From NCBI GenBank assembly GCA_965276815.1, contig CBDIBE010000010.1:124001-188000 (forward strand): 64,000 bases of DNA, in the 5' to 3' direction. Positions 1-8,668 of the stretch are shown in pieces (position 1 is the first letter of the stretch; every line of letters begins with the position of its first letter). The stretch comes from JAVVHH01 sp965276815 (GTDB taxonomy: Bacteria; Pseudomonadota; Alphaproteobacteria; Acetobacterales; Acetobacteraceae). Under the pieces are notes generated by a model. The model was not told the origin of the DNA and searched no databases. It saw only the letters and a program-made list of their open reading frames with translations. A program made the position numbers and the translations under genes.

Positions 1-1703
1 GCGAGGCCGGATGCGGCGGCATACTTGCTGCGGTCGAAGGTCGGCAGCGCCTGCCGGCTCATGGCGAAGGCGACCGGCTTGTCGTCCATGCGCATCGCGA
101 CTTTCCAGGCTTCAGCCACCTCGTTGGCGTCGCCGGGCCGGATCACCACCACGCCGGGGACGGCGCGCAGCGAAATCAACTGCTCGACCGGCTGGTGCGT
201 CGGCCCGTCCTCGCCCACGCCGATGCTGTCATGGGTGAAGATGTAGATGACCGGCAGCTCCATGATCGAAGCGAGCCGGATCGGCGGCTTCATGTAGTCG
301 CTGAAGATCAGGAAGCCGGAGCCGTAGATCCGCATGCCGCTGAGCGCCATACCGTTGCAGATGCTGCCCATGGCATGCTCGCGGATGCCGAAATGCAGAT
401 TGCGGCCGCCGTAATTGTCGGCCTCGTAGCTGCCGGCACCCTCGAAGGTCATGTTCGATTTGGTCGACGGCGAGAGGTCGGCGGCGCCGCCGACCAGCCA
501 CGGCACGTGCGGGGCGATGGCGTTCAACACTTTCTGCGAGCTGTCGCGCGACGCGATACCTTTGGCGTCGGCCGGGAAGCTCGGGATGTCCTTGTCCCAG
601 CCCTCCGGCAGATGGTGGTGGTCCATTTGGTCGAGCTCGCGGGCGAGATCCGGATATTCGGTGCGATACCGGGCCAGCATGTCGGTCCAGGCATGCCGCA
701 AGCGCTCGCCGCGCGCTCCCATCCGCTTGGTGAAATTTTCACGAACGCCCGATGGCACGAGGAAATGCTCGTCCTCGGGCCAGCCGTAGAACTTCTTGGC
801 CGCCTTGACCTCGTCCTCGCCGAGCGGCTCGCCGTGGGCTTCGCGCGTGCCGGCCTTCTTTGGCGCGCCGTAGCCGATGATGCTGTGCACGATGATCATG
901 GTGGGGCGATCGGTGACGCCCTCGGCCTCGCGCAGCAGCCGGGTCAGCCCGGCGGTGTCGTTGGCGTCCTCGAGATGCACGACGTTCCAATGATAACCGC
1001 TGAAGCGGACGCCCACGTCCTCGGTGAAGGCGAGGCTGGTCGGGCCCTCGATGGTGATGTGGTTGCTGTCGTAGATCCAGACCAGGTTGGACAGCTTGAG
1101 GTGCCCGGCGAGGCTGGCGGCCTCCGAGGAGACCCCCTCGTTCATGTCGCCGTCGCCGCACAGCGTGTAGATCCGGTAGTCGTACAATGGGAAGCCGGGC
1201 TTGTTGTAGCGGTTGGCGAACCAGCGCTGCGCCATCGCCATGCCGACCGAGTTGCCGCAGCCCTGGCCAAGCGGCCCGGTGGTCGTCTCGACGCCGGAGG
1301 TGTAGCTGTATTCCGGGTGGCCCGGCGTCACGCTGCTGAGCTGGCGGAACTGCTTGATGTCGTCCAGCGTGACGGCGTCCTGGTCGGTGATCTTTTTGTG
1401 CTCATTGAGGCGGCGGACGCCGGACAGGTGCAACAGCGCGTAGAGCAGCATCGAGGCATGGCCGACGCTGAGCACGAAGCGGTCCCGGTTGGGCCAGGTC
1501 GGGTCCATCGGATCGTAGCGGAGCACGTCCTGCCAGAGCGTGTAGGCGACCGGCGCCATTGCCATAGGCGTGCCGGGATGGCCGGATTTGGCCTTCTGCA
1601 CGGCATCCATCGCGAGCGTGCGGATGGTGTCGATGGACAGGGTATCGATGTTGGTGTCTGCGGGCATTGCACCCGGCTTGGCCATCTGGTCTGCTGCCGA
1701 CAT
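1..1703 (-). CDS. tkt: Transketolase, C-terminus cut by window edge
   Basis: Thiamine-diphosphate (ThDP) enzyme moving two-carbon ketol units in the pentose phosphate or Calvin pathway; cytoplasmic. Reading the minus strand from the ATG at 1703, the protein has the SGHPGTPM substrate motif near residue 35, a GDGDMNEG ThDP motif followed by the YDSN segment, and the pyrimidine-domain segments GIREHAMG and THDSIGVGEDGPTHQP. About 567 codons are present. Transketolases usually have about 660 residues, so the last ~95 lie outside the window. An in-frame ATG 33 bases further in is an alternative start. The gene is divergent from the ChaC-like gene. No other pentose-phosphate gene is visible here. 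Confidence 0.96.
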   Translation of the reverse strand, partial: MSAADQMAKPGAMPADTNIDTLSIDTIRTLAMDAVQKAKSGHPGTPMAMAPVAYTLWQDVLRYDPMDPTWPNRDRFVLSVGHASMLLYALLHLSGVRRLNEHKKITDQDAVTLDDIKQFRQLSSVTPGHPEYSYTSGVETTTGPLGQGCGNSVGMAMAQRWFANRYNKPGFPLYDYRIYTLCGDGDMNEGVSSEAASLAGHLKLSNLVWIYDSNHITIEGPTSLAFTEDVGVRFSGYHWNVVHLEDANDTAGLTRLLREAEGVTDRPTMIIVHSIIGYGAPKKAGTREAHGEPLGEDEVKAAKKFYGWPEDEHFLVPSGVRENFTKRMGARGERLRHAWTDMLARYRTEYPDLARELDQMDHHHLPEGWDKDIPSFPADAKGIASRDSSQKVLNAIAPHVPWLVGGAADLSPSTKSNMTFEGAGSYEADNYGGRNLHFGIREHAMGSICNGMALSGMRIYGSGFLIFSDYMKPPIRLASIMELPVIYIFTHDSIGVGEDGPTHQPVEQLISLRAVPGVVVIRPGDANEVAEAWKVAMRMDDKPVAFAMSRQALPTFDRSKYAAASGL

Positions 1704-1844
1704 CTCGTATCCCCTGAAGTGTGATCCGGGTATGGCGCGGGCCCTGGCTAAATGAAAGCAGTCTGGCCCGGCCATAGGAACCTGCTCCCGAACACGTGCA
1801 TAGGCAATGTTCGGTTACATCGGGCCGGAGTCGGCCGGCCGCAA

Positions 1845-2561
1845 ATGAGGAACGGTCATGGTTTCGATGCCTGGGAAAGAGGCGTGCTGACGCGCGAGAT
1901 GCTGTTGGCCGGCGGGATCGAGCGGATGATCGCCGAAGGCGCCCCGGGTCTTCGCCTGCTGACGGAGGCGGAACGGGCGGCCTCGATCGCCGAGATCTTG
2001 GCCAAGCGGCCGGATCGAGGCCACGGCGTATGGATCTTCGCCTATGGATCGCTGATCTGGAACCCGGCCATCAACTACGTGGAACGGCGTTTCGCCCGGA
2101 TTCATGGCTGGCACCGCTCGTTTTGCCTCTCGACCATGGCGGGGCGGGGCTCGCAGCACACGCCGGGTCTGGTGCTGGGCCTCGACCGCGGCGGCGGTTG
2201 CGCCGGGGCGGCGTTCCTCATCGCGGAGGAGAATTTGGGAATGGAGCTGCCATTGTTGTGGCGGCGGGAGATGGTGTCCGGCGCCTACCGGCCGCACTGG
2301 GTTCCGGTCCGCGACCAGACAGGAGTGCCGTTCGGGCAGGCGATCGCCTTCCTCATCCAACGCAACGGCCCGTTCTACACCGGCAAGTTGCCCGAAGCCG
2401 AGGTGGTGCGCCGACTGGCGACGGCTTCGGGCGGTCTGGGCAGTTCGGCGGAGTATCTGTTCCAGACCAGGGACGGCCTGCGCTCATTGGGGATCGAGGA
2501 TCGCCGCATCGAGCGCCTCGCCCGCGAGGTCGAGACAATCCTGCTGAAGTCGCAGGGCTGA
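1845..2561 (+). CDS. ChaC-type gamma-glutamylcyclotransferase
   Basis: About 238 residues. The motif FAYGSLIWNP near residue 65 is the substrate-binding YGS loop of the ChaC family, which releases 5-oxoproline from the gamma-glutamyl group of glutathione in the cytosol. The later stretch SQHTPGLVLGLDRGG, a W-R-R-E-M segment and a C-terminal helix ending LLKSQG also fit. The frame stays open further upstream, to 1752, but the ATG at 1845 (MRNGHGFDAW) gives the usual family length, so I chose it. The gene stands alone, divergent from tkt. Assignment to the glutathione-specific subfamily is family knowledge and is not shown by the context. Confidence 0.88.
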   Translation: MRNGHGFDAWERGVLTREMLLAGGIERMIAEGAPGLRLLTEAERAASIAEILAKRPDRGHGVWIFAYGSLIWNPAINYVERRFARIHGWHRSFCLSTMAGRGSQHTPGLVLGLDRGGGCAGAAFLIAEENLGMELPLLWRREMVSGAYRPHWVPVRDQTGVPFGQAIAFLIQRNGPFYTGKLPEAEVVRRLATASGGLGSSAEYLFQTRDGLRSLGIEDRRIERLAREVETILLKSQG

Positions 2562-2609
2562 GGCGTCCGCGAGTCTCGAATTTTACAGAGCCGTCACGAC
2601 GAGCGGCAG

Positions 2610-2988
2610 TTGTGCAAGCTCCTTGCCGAACGCGCCGGAGTTGGCAAAGTGCAGCTTGGCGTGGTTTTGTCGCTGGCGCCGGCGGTCGCGCTTGCGCAGG
2701 TCACCCCTGACGCTACACCGCCGAACGGGGCCACGCTGTTCAGCCGCCAGTGCGGGGCCGCGGCAGGGACCAAACCTGGCGGGCGTCGTCGGCCGGCCGA
2801 TCGGGAGCGTTGCTGGCTACAAGTATACGGCCGGCTACCAGAGCGCCAACGCCAACGTGAGTGAAGAGCGGCTCGACCGATATCTCACCAATCCGCAGGC
2901 CATGTTTCCCGGCAGCACCATGGCCTATCGGCAGCCGAACGCCGCCATTCGCCACAGCATCATCGAGTATTTGAAAGACCAGCACTGA
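2610..2988 (+). pseudogene. Broken c-type cytochrome, haem motif deleted
   Basis: The first part, from a TTG at 2610 or more likely a GTG at 2649, encodes a signal peptide ending ALAQ and then NGATLFSRQCG, the usual run-in to a CXXCH haem site. After about 2757 the cytochrome continues only in another frame: GPNLAGVVGRPIGS, YTAGYQSAN, YLTNPQAMFPGSTMAY and a C-terminal helix ending YLKDQH at 2988. The second Cys-His of the haem motif and several following residues are missing at the junction. A small out-of-frame deletion of the haem site is the simplest reading. It resembles class I cytochromes of the c2/c550 type, but cannot bind haem covalently as written. Confidence 0.85.
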
Positions 2989-3063
2989 TGGCCAAGCCGA
3001 TCCACTCGATGATTCGAGTGCTCGACGAGGGCCGCTCGGTCGCTTTTGTTCGATCTGCGGCGC

Positions 3064-3315
3064 CTACTGCCGCGTGCCGCCGGCGGCCGCGGCCGGGGCT
3101 TGACTGGTGGGGGCCGGTCCAACCGGAGTGGGCGAGACCTGCTCCGGCACCGTCGGACTGTTGGCAGGCGCCGCGGCAGGGGGTTGGCCGAGTGAGTTTG
3201 GCGATTGCGCGCCGCTGGGCGCGACCGGGTTGATGGCGCTGGGCCCGGTGGCCGGCGTCTGCGCCAGCACCGGTCCGGCGGCGATGAGCAATCCAGCGAT
3301 CAGAGCTATGCGCAT
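3064..3315 (-). CDS. Small secreted Pro/Ala-rich protein
   Basis: 83 residues from the ATG at 3315; a GTG two codons upstream is possible. It starts with a clear Sec signal peptide (MRIALIAGLLIAAGPVLAQ) and continues as a low-complexity Pro/Ala/Ser/Thr chain with no recognisable domain. It is probably periplasmic or exported and disordered. It ends just beyond the broken cytochrome, in convergent orientation. The signal peptide is the main support for it being real. Function unknown. Confidence 0.6.
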   Translation of the reverse strand: MRIALIAGLLIAAGPVLAQTPATGPSAINPVAPSGAQSPNSLGQPPAAAPANSPTVPEQVSPTPVGPAPTSQAPAAAAGGTRQ

Positions 3316-3426
3316 GAGCACTCCTGCCTTGTCTGATACGGCAACGCAGGACTGGTCACCTGGCTACGCCGTCACTGGATATTGAACAGTTCGCGCGGGC
3401 AAGACGTCGCTCAACCGTTCGACCCG

Positions 3427-4083
3427 TTATCCCCAGTCTGCAACGATCAACCCCTCCTGATCGAAAGCACTGACAAAGACCAACTTAACGTGGTTGGCCA
3501 ATTCGGCGACGGCAATTTTTTGCTCGAACGGGTTCGGTAGTGCCGAGAGGTCGATGACAAACCCATTGAACGTGAAGCTGATTACATGTCTGACCAGCCG
3601 CTGAAGGTTAGGCGCATTCAGTTCTTTGTTGCTCAAACCGAAGACGATGGAGTCCTCTTCCAAAACGGGAAAGCGTTGCTCGTGATCATCAGCTCTCAAA
3701 TCTGTCGGGAGCGCCCAAGGATCTTCAACCAGAACGTATTGATTGGGCCGATCTGGAAAAGCTTTGCCTATCTCAGAGGCAAGCCAGGCGAGGCTTGCAA
3801 TTCGCGAACCGTCGATTGTCCATTCCAAATTCTTGAGCGAGGCAGGTTCTATGCCGCTCGGCAACGGAGCGAAGGAATTGTGTACTGGGCCAAGTGCCGC
3901 GAAAACAGCTCTCGACAGCCGTCCACCTGCCGCCAGCTCCGCATTCACAAAGCTCGCGCCGAGTTCGCGCAACTCTTTTTTGATCAGTTCGGTCATTTCA
4001 GGCCCGCTTGGGAAGGAATTCGCCGTTAGGGAACCACCGAAACCACCTGTTATCGTGAGAGCGGTAATCATACTGGGGTCCAT
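3427..4083 (-). CDS. Unrecognised 218-residue protein in low-GC island
   Basis: Starts at ATG 4083 (MDPSMITALTI; an ATG at 4071 is equally possible). I do not recognise the family. It appears to be a soluble mixed alpha/beta protein with no signal peptide or membrane segment. Recognisable stretches are GGFGGSLTANSFPSGPEM near the start, YVLVEDPWALP near the middle, and a C-terminal half rich in hydrophobic strands (HVISFTFNGFVIDL, LVFVSAF). Base composition is clearly lower in G+C than in tkt or uvrB, matching the two genes upstream on the same strand. It lies downstream of the DUF6984-like gene beyond a strong hairpin, so it may be part of the same acquired block. A second immunity-like gene is possible but unproven. 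Confidence 0.6.
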   Translation of the reverse strand: MDPSMITALTITGGFGGSLTANSFPSGPEMTELIKKELRELGASFVNAELAAGGRLSRAVFAALGPVHNSFAPLPSGIEPASLKNLEWTIDGSRIASLAWLASEIGKAFPDRPNQYVLVEDPWALPTDLRADDHEQRFPVLEEDSIVFGLSNKELNAPNLQRLVRHVISFTFNGFVIDLSALPNPFEQKIAVAELANHVKLVFVSAFDQEGLIVADWG

Positions 4084-4283
4084 GTCGCTCGCTATGGATC
4101 ATATAAAAAGTCCAAGGTCGTTGACCAACTTGTCGCGTCCAAGTCGACCACGCGTGTCATCGAGAGCCTCCTGGCGCAACGGCTGTTGCCGTTGCCACTA
4201 CGGCCAACCGGCAAGAACGTCCCCTTTTTGGGCGACATGCGCGAACTCGTGTTCACGCATGTCGCTCTAACTTTGTTTTGGCG

Positions 4284-4328
4284 AGCATCTTTGCTCGGTT
4301 AGGTGATCCCACCTAACCGAGCTATGCT
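4284..4328. repeat. Perfect 13-bp inverted repeat with outer stem
   Basis: GCTCGGTTAGGTG at 4293-4305 pairs perfectly with CACCTAACCGAGC at 4310-4322 across a 4-base loop. An outer AGCAT/ATGCT pair (4284-4288 with 4324-4328) extends it. It lies about 50 bases past the stop of the DUF6984-like gene on the minus strand. No run of U follows in either direction, so it is not a classical intrinsic terminator. It could be a transcript-end hairpin, a protein-binding site or a scar of insertion. Confidence 0.75.
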
Positions 4329-4373
4329 ACCAGCGAAATGCTGTTCCTATGTCGGAGGCAAGTCACCCACGGC

Positions 4374-4796
4374 TTACTGCTCGCCAGAGCCTCGAGGCGG
4401 CCCGTTTCCTTTTCCAAGAAGAACCATTTCTATTCTGCTTGCGTCAAAGGGATTCTGGATCGGGCTACCGTCATCCTTGTAAACCTGGAGTTCGGTGATC
4501 AAGCCATCTTTCATGAATAGTATGTAGTGTATGTAAGGGCCATAATCGTTGATCGTGTCGTGATCTGCCTGCATTGCACTCAGAATGGGTCCTTCAAAAT
4601 CTCCGGCTCGCAAGGTAGGATCTACTTTGAACTCAATCGAGCCAGACTCATCTACTGTCCGAACCTGCGCCCCCAATAGTTGTGAAGCTATCCCGCCCTT
4701 TTGAAGGATGCCCACGTCAATCAAACTGTTCAATATCTGAATCTCACGCTCAGTTGGGGCGCGGAAATCATGATTACTCATCCTTGCCTCCGTCAT
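4374..4796 (-). CDS. DUF6984-like small protein, candidate immunity protein
   Basis: 140 residues. The pattern FRAPTEREIQILNSL at the start, a central VDESGSIEF strand, and a late strand giving KDGLITELQVYKDDG resemble, from memory, the DUF6984 family of small acidic single-domain proteins; several members sit beside toxin-like genes. Its ATG at 4796 overlaps the stop of the upstream chimeric phage protein by four bases (ATGA), so the two are translationally coupled and probably act as a pair. G+C content is low, like the 3' half of its partner. A second in-frame Met five codons later is an alternative start. The immunity role is inferred from order, size and coupling only. Confidence 0.62.
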   Translation of the reverse strand: MTEARMSNHDFRAPTEREIQILNSLIDVGILQKGGIASQLLGAQVRTVDESGSIEFKVDPTLRAGDFEGPILSAMQADHDTINDYGPYIHYILFMKDGLITELQVYKDDGSPIQNPFDASRIEMVLLGKGNGPPRGSGEQ

Positions 4797-5623
4797 CGGT
4801 CGTAGTAAGTTCCAATACTGAGATCGCCATTAGGAAGTGGGTAGGCGCGATAGATGTAATTTGGCGTAAGGCCCCAAAACGGTCCCACTACATGTGATCG
4901 GTCTGGAAGATTACCTAATATTTCTAGACGCGCTCCCTCGGGATCAGCCACGTGGCGATCTCCATGCCCGAAGATGACATCACCCACAAGGACAACATCG
5001 GAGTCGTCATTAGTAATCCCTCGGCCAGATATTGCTTGGCCGATCTCGGGAAGAGACGAAGCGATTGTCTGGTCTACTGGAACAAGTGAAGTTGCAAGAT
5101 GGCTAGCCAGGCTTGTTGAGTTCGCAGGTTGGTTGAGCGTTGCAGCGTTCCAGTATGCTACCCCAGCCGTGGCCGAAACATTTACGGTTTCCTGAGGATC
5201 GGTGCCCTCACGTTCTCTTGCCTGGGCCACACGAATTGAGTTGAGTGAGTTCAACGCTGCGGCCACCTCTGCGCCGATCGCGCTGGCAATCTCCTCTCCC
5301 ATTCCTGCAGCAATCGGCGCGAGGAACGGTCGGGCTTCCATCTTCGACGTGCCCATTTCTTGCGGCGCTGCAGCCGGGTCGCTGCTTCCGACGACGGCCT
5401 GCAATCTGTCGGTTTGCGATCCCAGGCTCTCCCGCAGCGCTCCAGTCTGCAGCCAGGGACGGTCATGTTCGGCCAATCCCGGCGTCTCGGACAGTCCGTC
5501 CCGGACCGACTGGGCTAACTTGGCGGCTTGCTCGGCGAGTGCGCGCGCCATGACCTCTTCGGCCTGTATCCGCGCGAGCCGTTCCCGCAACTCCGCCAGC
5601 CCTTTGATCTCCAGCCGCATCAT
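4793..5623 (-). CDS. HK97 gp10-like phage protein fused to unknown C-terminal domain
   Basis: 276 residues from a double ATG at 5623/5620. Residues about 1-125 match the HK97 gp10 family of phage head-tail/tail-completion proteins: MRLEIKGLAELRERL, the WLQTGALRESL segment and GTSKMEARPFLAP near residues 91-103. Residues about 130-276 are unrelated to that fold and unfamiliar. They end in a compact region with DRSHVVGPFWG, NYIYRAYPLP and a terminal GTYYDR. The gp10 part is GC-rich, while the C-terminal part is visibly poorer in G+C, as is the coupled downstream gene. No other phage structural gene lies nearby. I infer a delivery or structural domain carrying a swapped toxin-like tip, with the DUF6984-like protein as partner. 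Confidence 0.72.
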   Translation of the reverse strand: MMRLEIKGLAELRERLARIQAEEVMARALAEQAAKLAQSVRDGLSETPGLAEHDRPWLQTGALRESLGSQTDRLQAVVGSSDPAAAPQEMGTSKMEARPFLAPIAAGMGEEIASAIGAEVAAALNSLNSIRVAQAREREGTDPQETVNVSATAGVAYWNAATLNQPANSTSLASHLATSLVPVDQTIASSLPEIGQAISGRGITNDDSDVVLVGDVIFGHGDRHVADPEGARLEILGNLPDRSHVVGPFWGLTPNYIYRAYPLPNGDLSIGTYYDR

Positions 5624-5725
5624 GCTCTGCCCGTCATAATCGCCAGTTCTTAATTTGTTCAGGAAAGTGCGCCAGCGGAAAAGCTGCCCGTTGCCGCGGA
5701 CATGCTTCTGGGCCATCTCTGCTGC

Positions 5726-7933
5726 ATGTCCACGAGTCTCGCGCGCAAGCCCGCCCACGTCCCGCTCCCGGTCACGTTCCAGCCGATCAAGCAATCTGCC
5801 AAGCCGATGGAGCGGCCGTTGCGGGTCAAGTCGGAATACGAGCCGGCCGGCGACCAGCCGACCGCGATTCGGGAACTCGCGGGGGGCGTGTCGCAGGGGG
5901 AGCGGGATCTGGTGCTGCTCGGCGTCACCGGGTCGGGCAAGACGTTCACGATGGCCAAGCTCATCGAGCGGGAACAGCGGCCGACGCTGATCCTGGCGCC
6001 GAACAAGACGTTGGCGGCGCAGCTCTACGCGGAGATGAAAGGGTTCTTTCCGGACAACGCGGTCGAATACTTCGTCAGCTACTACGATTACTACCAGCCG
6101 GAAGCCTACGTCCCGCGCACCGACACCTACATAGAAAAAGATAGCCAGATCAACGAACAGATCGAGCGGATGCGGCACAGCGCCACGCGCGCCCTGCTCG
6201 AGCGCGGCGACGTGGTCATCGTCGCGTCGGTCTCCTGCATCTATGGTATCGGCTCGGTCGAGACCTACGGCAACATGATCGTCCGGCTCGAGACGGGCGG
6301 CCGCATTGAACGGGACAAGCTGGCCCGCGCGCTGGTCGAGCTGCAATACCGGCGCAATGACGCGGCGTTCCAGCGCGGCACCTTCCGCCTGCGCGGCGAG
6401 ACCGTGGACGTGTTTCCCAGCCACCTCGAGGATCGCGCCTGGCGCGTCACCCTGTTCGGCGACGAGGTCGAGAGCGTGCGCGAGTTCGACCCGCTGACGG
6501 GCGAGATTACCGACGAGCTGAAAGAGATCAGCATCTACGCCAACAGCCACTACGTGACCCCGAAGCCGACGCTGGCCCAGGCGGTGCGCGACATCAAGGT
6601 GGAGCTGAAGGACCGGCTGGATCACTTCGTGACCGAAGGCCGGCTGCTAGAGGCAGAGCGGCTGCAGCAGCGCACGACCTTCGACATGGAGATGATCGAG
6701 ACAACCGGAAGCTGCAAGTCGATCGAGAATTACTCGCGCTATCTTTCGGGCCGCAAGACCGGCGAGCCGCCGCCGACGCTGTTCGAATATCTGCCGGAGA
6801 ATGCGATGCTGATCGTGGACGAAAGTCACGTCACGGTGCCGCAGATCGGCGGCATGGCGCGCGGCGACGCGGCGCGCAAGGGCATCCTCTCCGAATTCGG
6901 CTTCCGCCTGCCGAGCTGCATGGACAACCGGCCGCTCCGCTTCGAGGAGTGGGAGAGCTTCCGGCCGCAAACGCTGTTCGTCTCGGCGACACCCGGACCC
7001 TGGGAGATGGAGCGGACCGGCGGCGCCTTCGTCGAGCAGGTGATCCGGCCCACCGGGCTAATCGATCCGGTGACCGAAATCCGCCCGGTGGAGCGGCAGG
7101 TGGACGATCTGCTGGCGGAGTGCCGCACCGTGGCGTCAGCGGGTGGGCGCATCCTGGTCACCACGCTGACCAAGCGGATGGCCGAGGACCTGACCGAGTA
7201 TATGACCGAGAACGGCGTCAAGGTGCGCTACCTGCACTCGGACATCGACACGCTCGAGCGGATCGAGATCATCCGCGACCTGCGGCTGGGTGTGTTCGAC
7301 GTGCTGGTGGGGATCAATCTGCTGCGCGAGGGGTTGGACATCCCGGAATGCGCGCTGGTGGCGATCCTGGACGCGGACAAGGAGGGCTTCCTGCGCAGCC
7401 AGACGAGCCTGGTGCAGACGATCGGCCGCGCGGCGCGCAACATCGACGGCCGGGTGATCCTGTATGCCGACGTGATGACCAACAGCCTTCGCTACGCGAT
7501 CGAGGAGACGGAGCGGCGGCGCACCAAGCAGCGGGCCTGGAACGAGGCGCACGGCATCACGCCGAAGAGCGTGCGCAGCCATATCGGCGAGGCGCTGCGC
7601 TCGGTGTTCGAGCAAGATTACGTCACCGTGACGCCGGTCAAGGATGCGGGCGTGACCGAGCTGGTCGGCAAGGATCTCAAGACGTCGATCGCCGAGCTGG
7701 AGAAGAAGATGCGGGCCGCGGCGGCGGATTTGGAGTTCGAGACCGCGGCGAGGCTGCGCGACGAGATCAAGCGGCTGGAGGCGCTCGAACTCGGTTTGCC
7801 ACCGCCGCCGGTCAGCCCGGCCGGGTTCGGCGGCCGGCCGAAGAAAGACCGTACGCCGGAGCCGCTGGGACCCGGGGGTGGGGGCTATGACCCGGCCAAG
7901 CGTGGCGCGCCAAGGCGGCGAAAGGGGCGGTAG
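5726..7933 (+). CDS. uvrB: Excinuclease ABC subunit B
   Basis: DNA-damage-loading helicase-like subunit of UvrABC nucleotide excision repair. Visible features are the Walker A motif GVTGSGKT, the beta-hairpin region YYDYYQPEAYVP, the TDTYIEKD segment, the motif VDESH, the RIEIIRDLRLGVFDVLVGINLLREGLD motif region (positions about 7255-7340) and the C-terminal UVR domain (helix LEKKMRAAAADLEFETAARLRDEI, about 7695-7770), followed by a basic tail. Length of about 735 residues is normal with the usual alphaproteobacterial N-terminal extension. The start is uncertain: ATGs at 5702, 5726 and 5807 are all in frame without a good Shine-Dalgarno. The residues before 5807 look non-conserved. Confidence 0.97.
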   Translation: MSTSLARKPAHVPLPVTFQPIKQSAKPMERPLRVKSEYEPAGDQPTAIRELAGGVSQGERDLVLLGVTGSGKTFTMAKLIEREQRPTLILAPNKTLAAQLYAEMKGFFPDNAVEYFVSYYDYYQPEAYVPRTDTYIEKDSQINEQIERMRHSATRALLERGDVVIVASVSCIYGIGSVETYGNMIVRLETGGRIERDKLARALVELQYRRNDAAFQRGTFRLRGETVDVFPSHLEDRAWRVTLFGDEVESVREFDPLTGEITDELKEISIYANSHYVTPKPTLAQAVRDIKVELKDRLDHFVTEGRLLEAERLQQRTTFDMEMIETTGSCKSIENYSRYLSGRKTGEPPPTLFEYLPENAMLIVDESHVTVPQIGGMARGDAARKGILSEFGFRLPSCMDNRPLRFEEWESFRPQTLFVSATPGPWEMERTGGAFVEQVIRPTGLIDPVTEIRPVERQVDDLLAECRTVASAGGRILVTTLTKRMAEDLTEYMTENGVKVRYLHSDIDTLERIEIIRDLRLGVFDVLVGINLLREGLDIPECALVAILDADKEGFLRSQTSLVQTIGRAARNIDGRVILYADVMTNSLRYAIEETERRRTKQRAWNEAHGITPKSVRSHIGEALRSVFEQDYVTVTPVKDAGVTELVGKDLKTSIAELEKKMRAAAADLEFETAARLRDEIKRLEALELGLPPPPVSPAGFGGRPKKDRTPEPLGPGGGGYDPAKRGAPRRRKGR

Positions 7934-7966
7934 CGTCGCCGCAGTCGCCCGGTCAGACCCACGGTC

Positions 7967-8629
7967 CTACGCCACCTCCGGCCGCCAGCCGGTTCGCGCG
8001 GCTTCGGTCGCCGAGTAGGGCGCTGCCTGGAACTCCGGCCTTGCCTCGCACGCGGCCCGGTGTCTCTCAAGCGCTGGATTTGCGCCACAGGGAACAAGCT
8101 GCGGCCATTTCTCCGTGATGTATGTGAACGCGACAGCGCAGGTTACGTCCGCCACGGTGAAAGCGTCGCCAAGCAGGAAGGGCTCGGGGCGTTTGGCTTC
8201 CAGCCAGGCGAGGGCGGAACCGATCTGCCGCTCTAACCGTGCGATCCATATCGGATCCTGCGTACCGGCCGAGCGGCGGGCAAATTCGACCCCCCGTTCG
8301 TAGGCTTTCTCGGCCAGCCCAAGCGCCACCGCCTCCGCCCGCAGCACCTGGCGACGCTCCGGCTCCTCGCGCGCGAGGAGCAACCGCTGTGGGGTCGCCT
8401 GACCGTGCAGAAAATCCAGGATGGCGCGGCTGTCCCAAACGGGCTCTCCATCCGCCAGTAGCAGGATCGGAACTTTGCCGAGCGGACCCAGTTGCAGCAT
8501 GGTATCGAAGTCGGCAAATGTCGAAAGTACTCGCCGTTGAAACGCGACGCCATAGTAGTGCATTACTATCGCGACGCGCCGGACGAACGGGCTATCAAAT
8601 TGACCGACAAGAATAGGCTGAGTGATCAT
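7967..8629 (-). CDS. Glutathione S-transferase family protein
   Basis: 220 residues from the ATG at 8629. The N-terminal thioredoxin-like domain shows the DSPFVRRVAIVMHYY active-site region, with Ser in the catalytic position of the SPF motif, LGKVPILLLADGEPVWDSRAILDFL, and the Pro-Glu/Asp-Ser-type glutathione-binding loop altered to WDSRAI. The C-terminal helical domain has the GDAFTVADV N-capping motif. It is cytosolic and probably detoxifying or a general thiol transferase. It converges on uvrB and is followed on the same strand by nothing related. Substrate unknown. Confidence 0.9.
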   Translation of the reverse strand: MITQPILVGQFDSPFVRRVAIVMHYYGVAFQRRVLSTFADFDTMLQLGPLGKVPILLLADGEPVWDSRAILDFLHGQATPQRLLLAREEPERRQVLRAEAVALGLAEKAYERGVEFARRSAGTQDPIWIARLERQIGSALAWLEAKRPEPFLLGDAFTVADVTCAVAFTYITEKWPQLVPCGANPALERHRAACEARPEFQAAPYSATEAARTGWRPEVA

Positions 8630-8668
8630 TGCGGCAGGCGGCTTCACCGGACCAGCAAGCGTTCTGTA

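Noticed and set aside
195..1724. A 509-codon plus-strand frame opposite transketolase
   Set aside because: High-GC antisense shadow: composition-driven Ala/Val/Arg-rich sequence, while the minus strand encodes a clear transketolase.
4092..4160. A 22-codon minus-strand peptide resembling the first strand of barstar-like inhibitors (VDLDATSW)
   Set aside because: Too short to assign; only one motif, no downstream remainder in any frame.
4030..4302. A ~90-codon open frame on the plus strand across the gap upstream of the 218-residue gene
   Set aside because: No ATG or GTG start, no ribosome-binding site, partly antisense to the 218-residue gene and no recognisable family; treated as chance.
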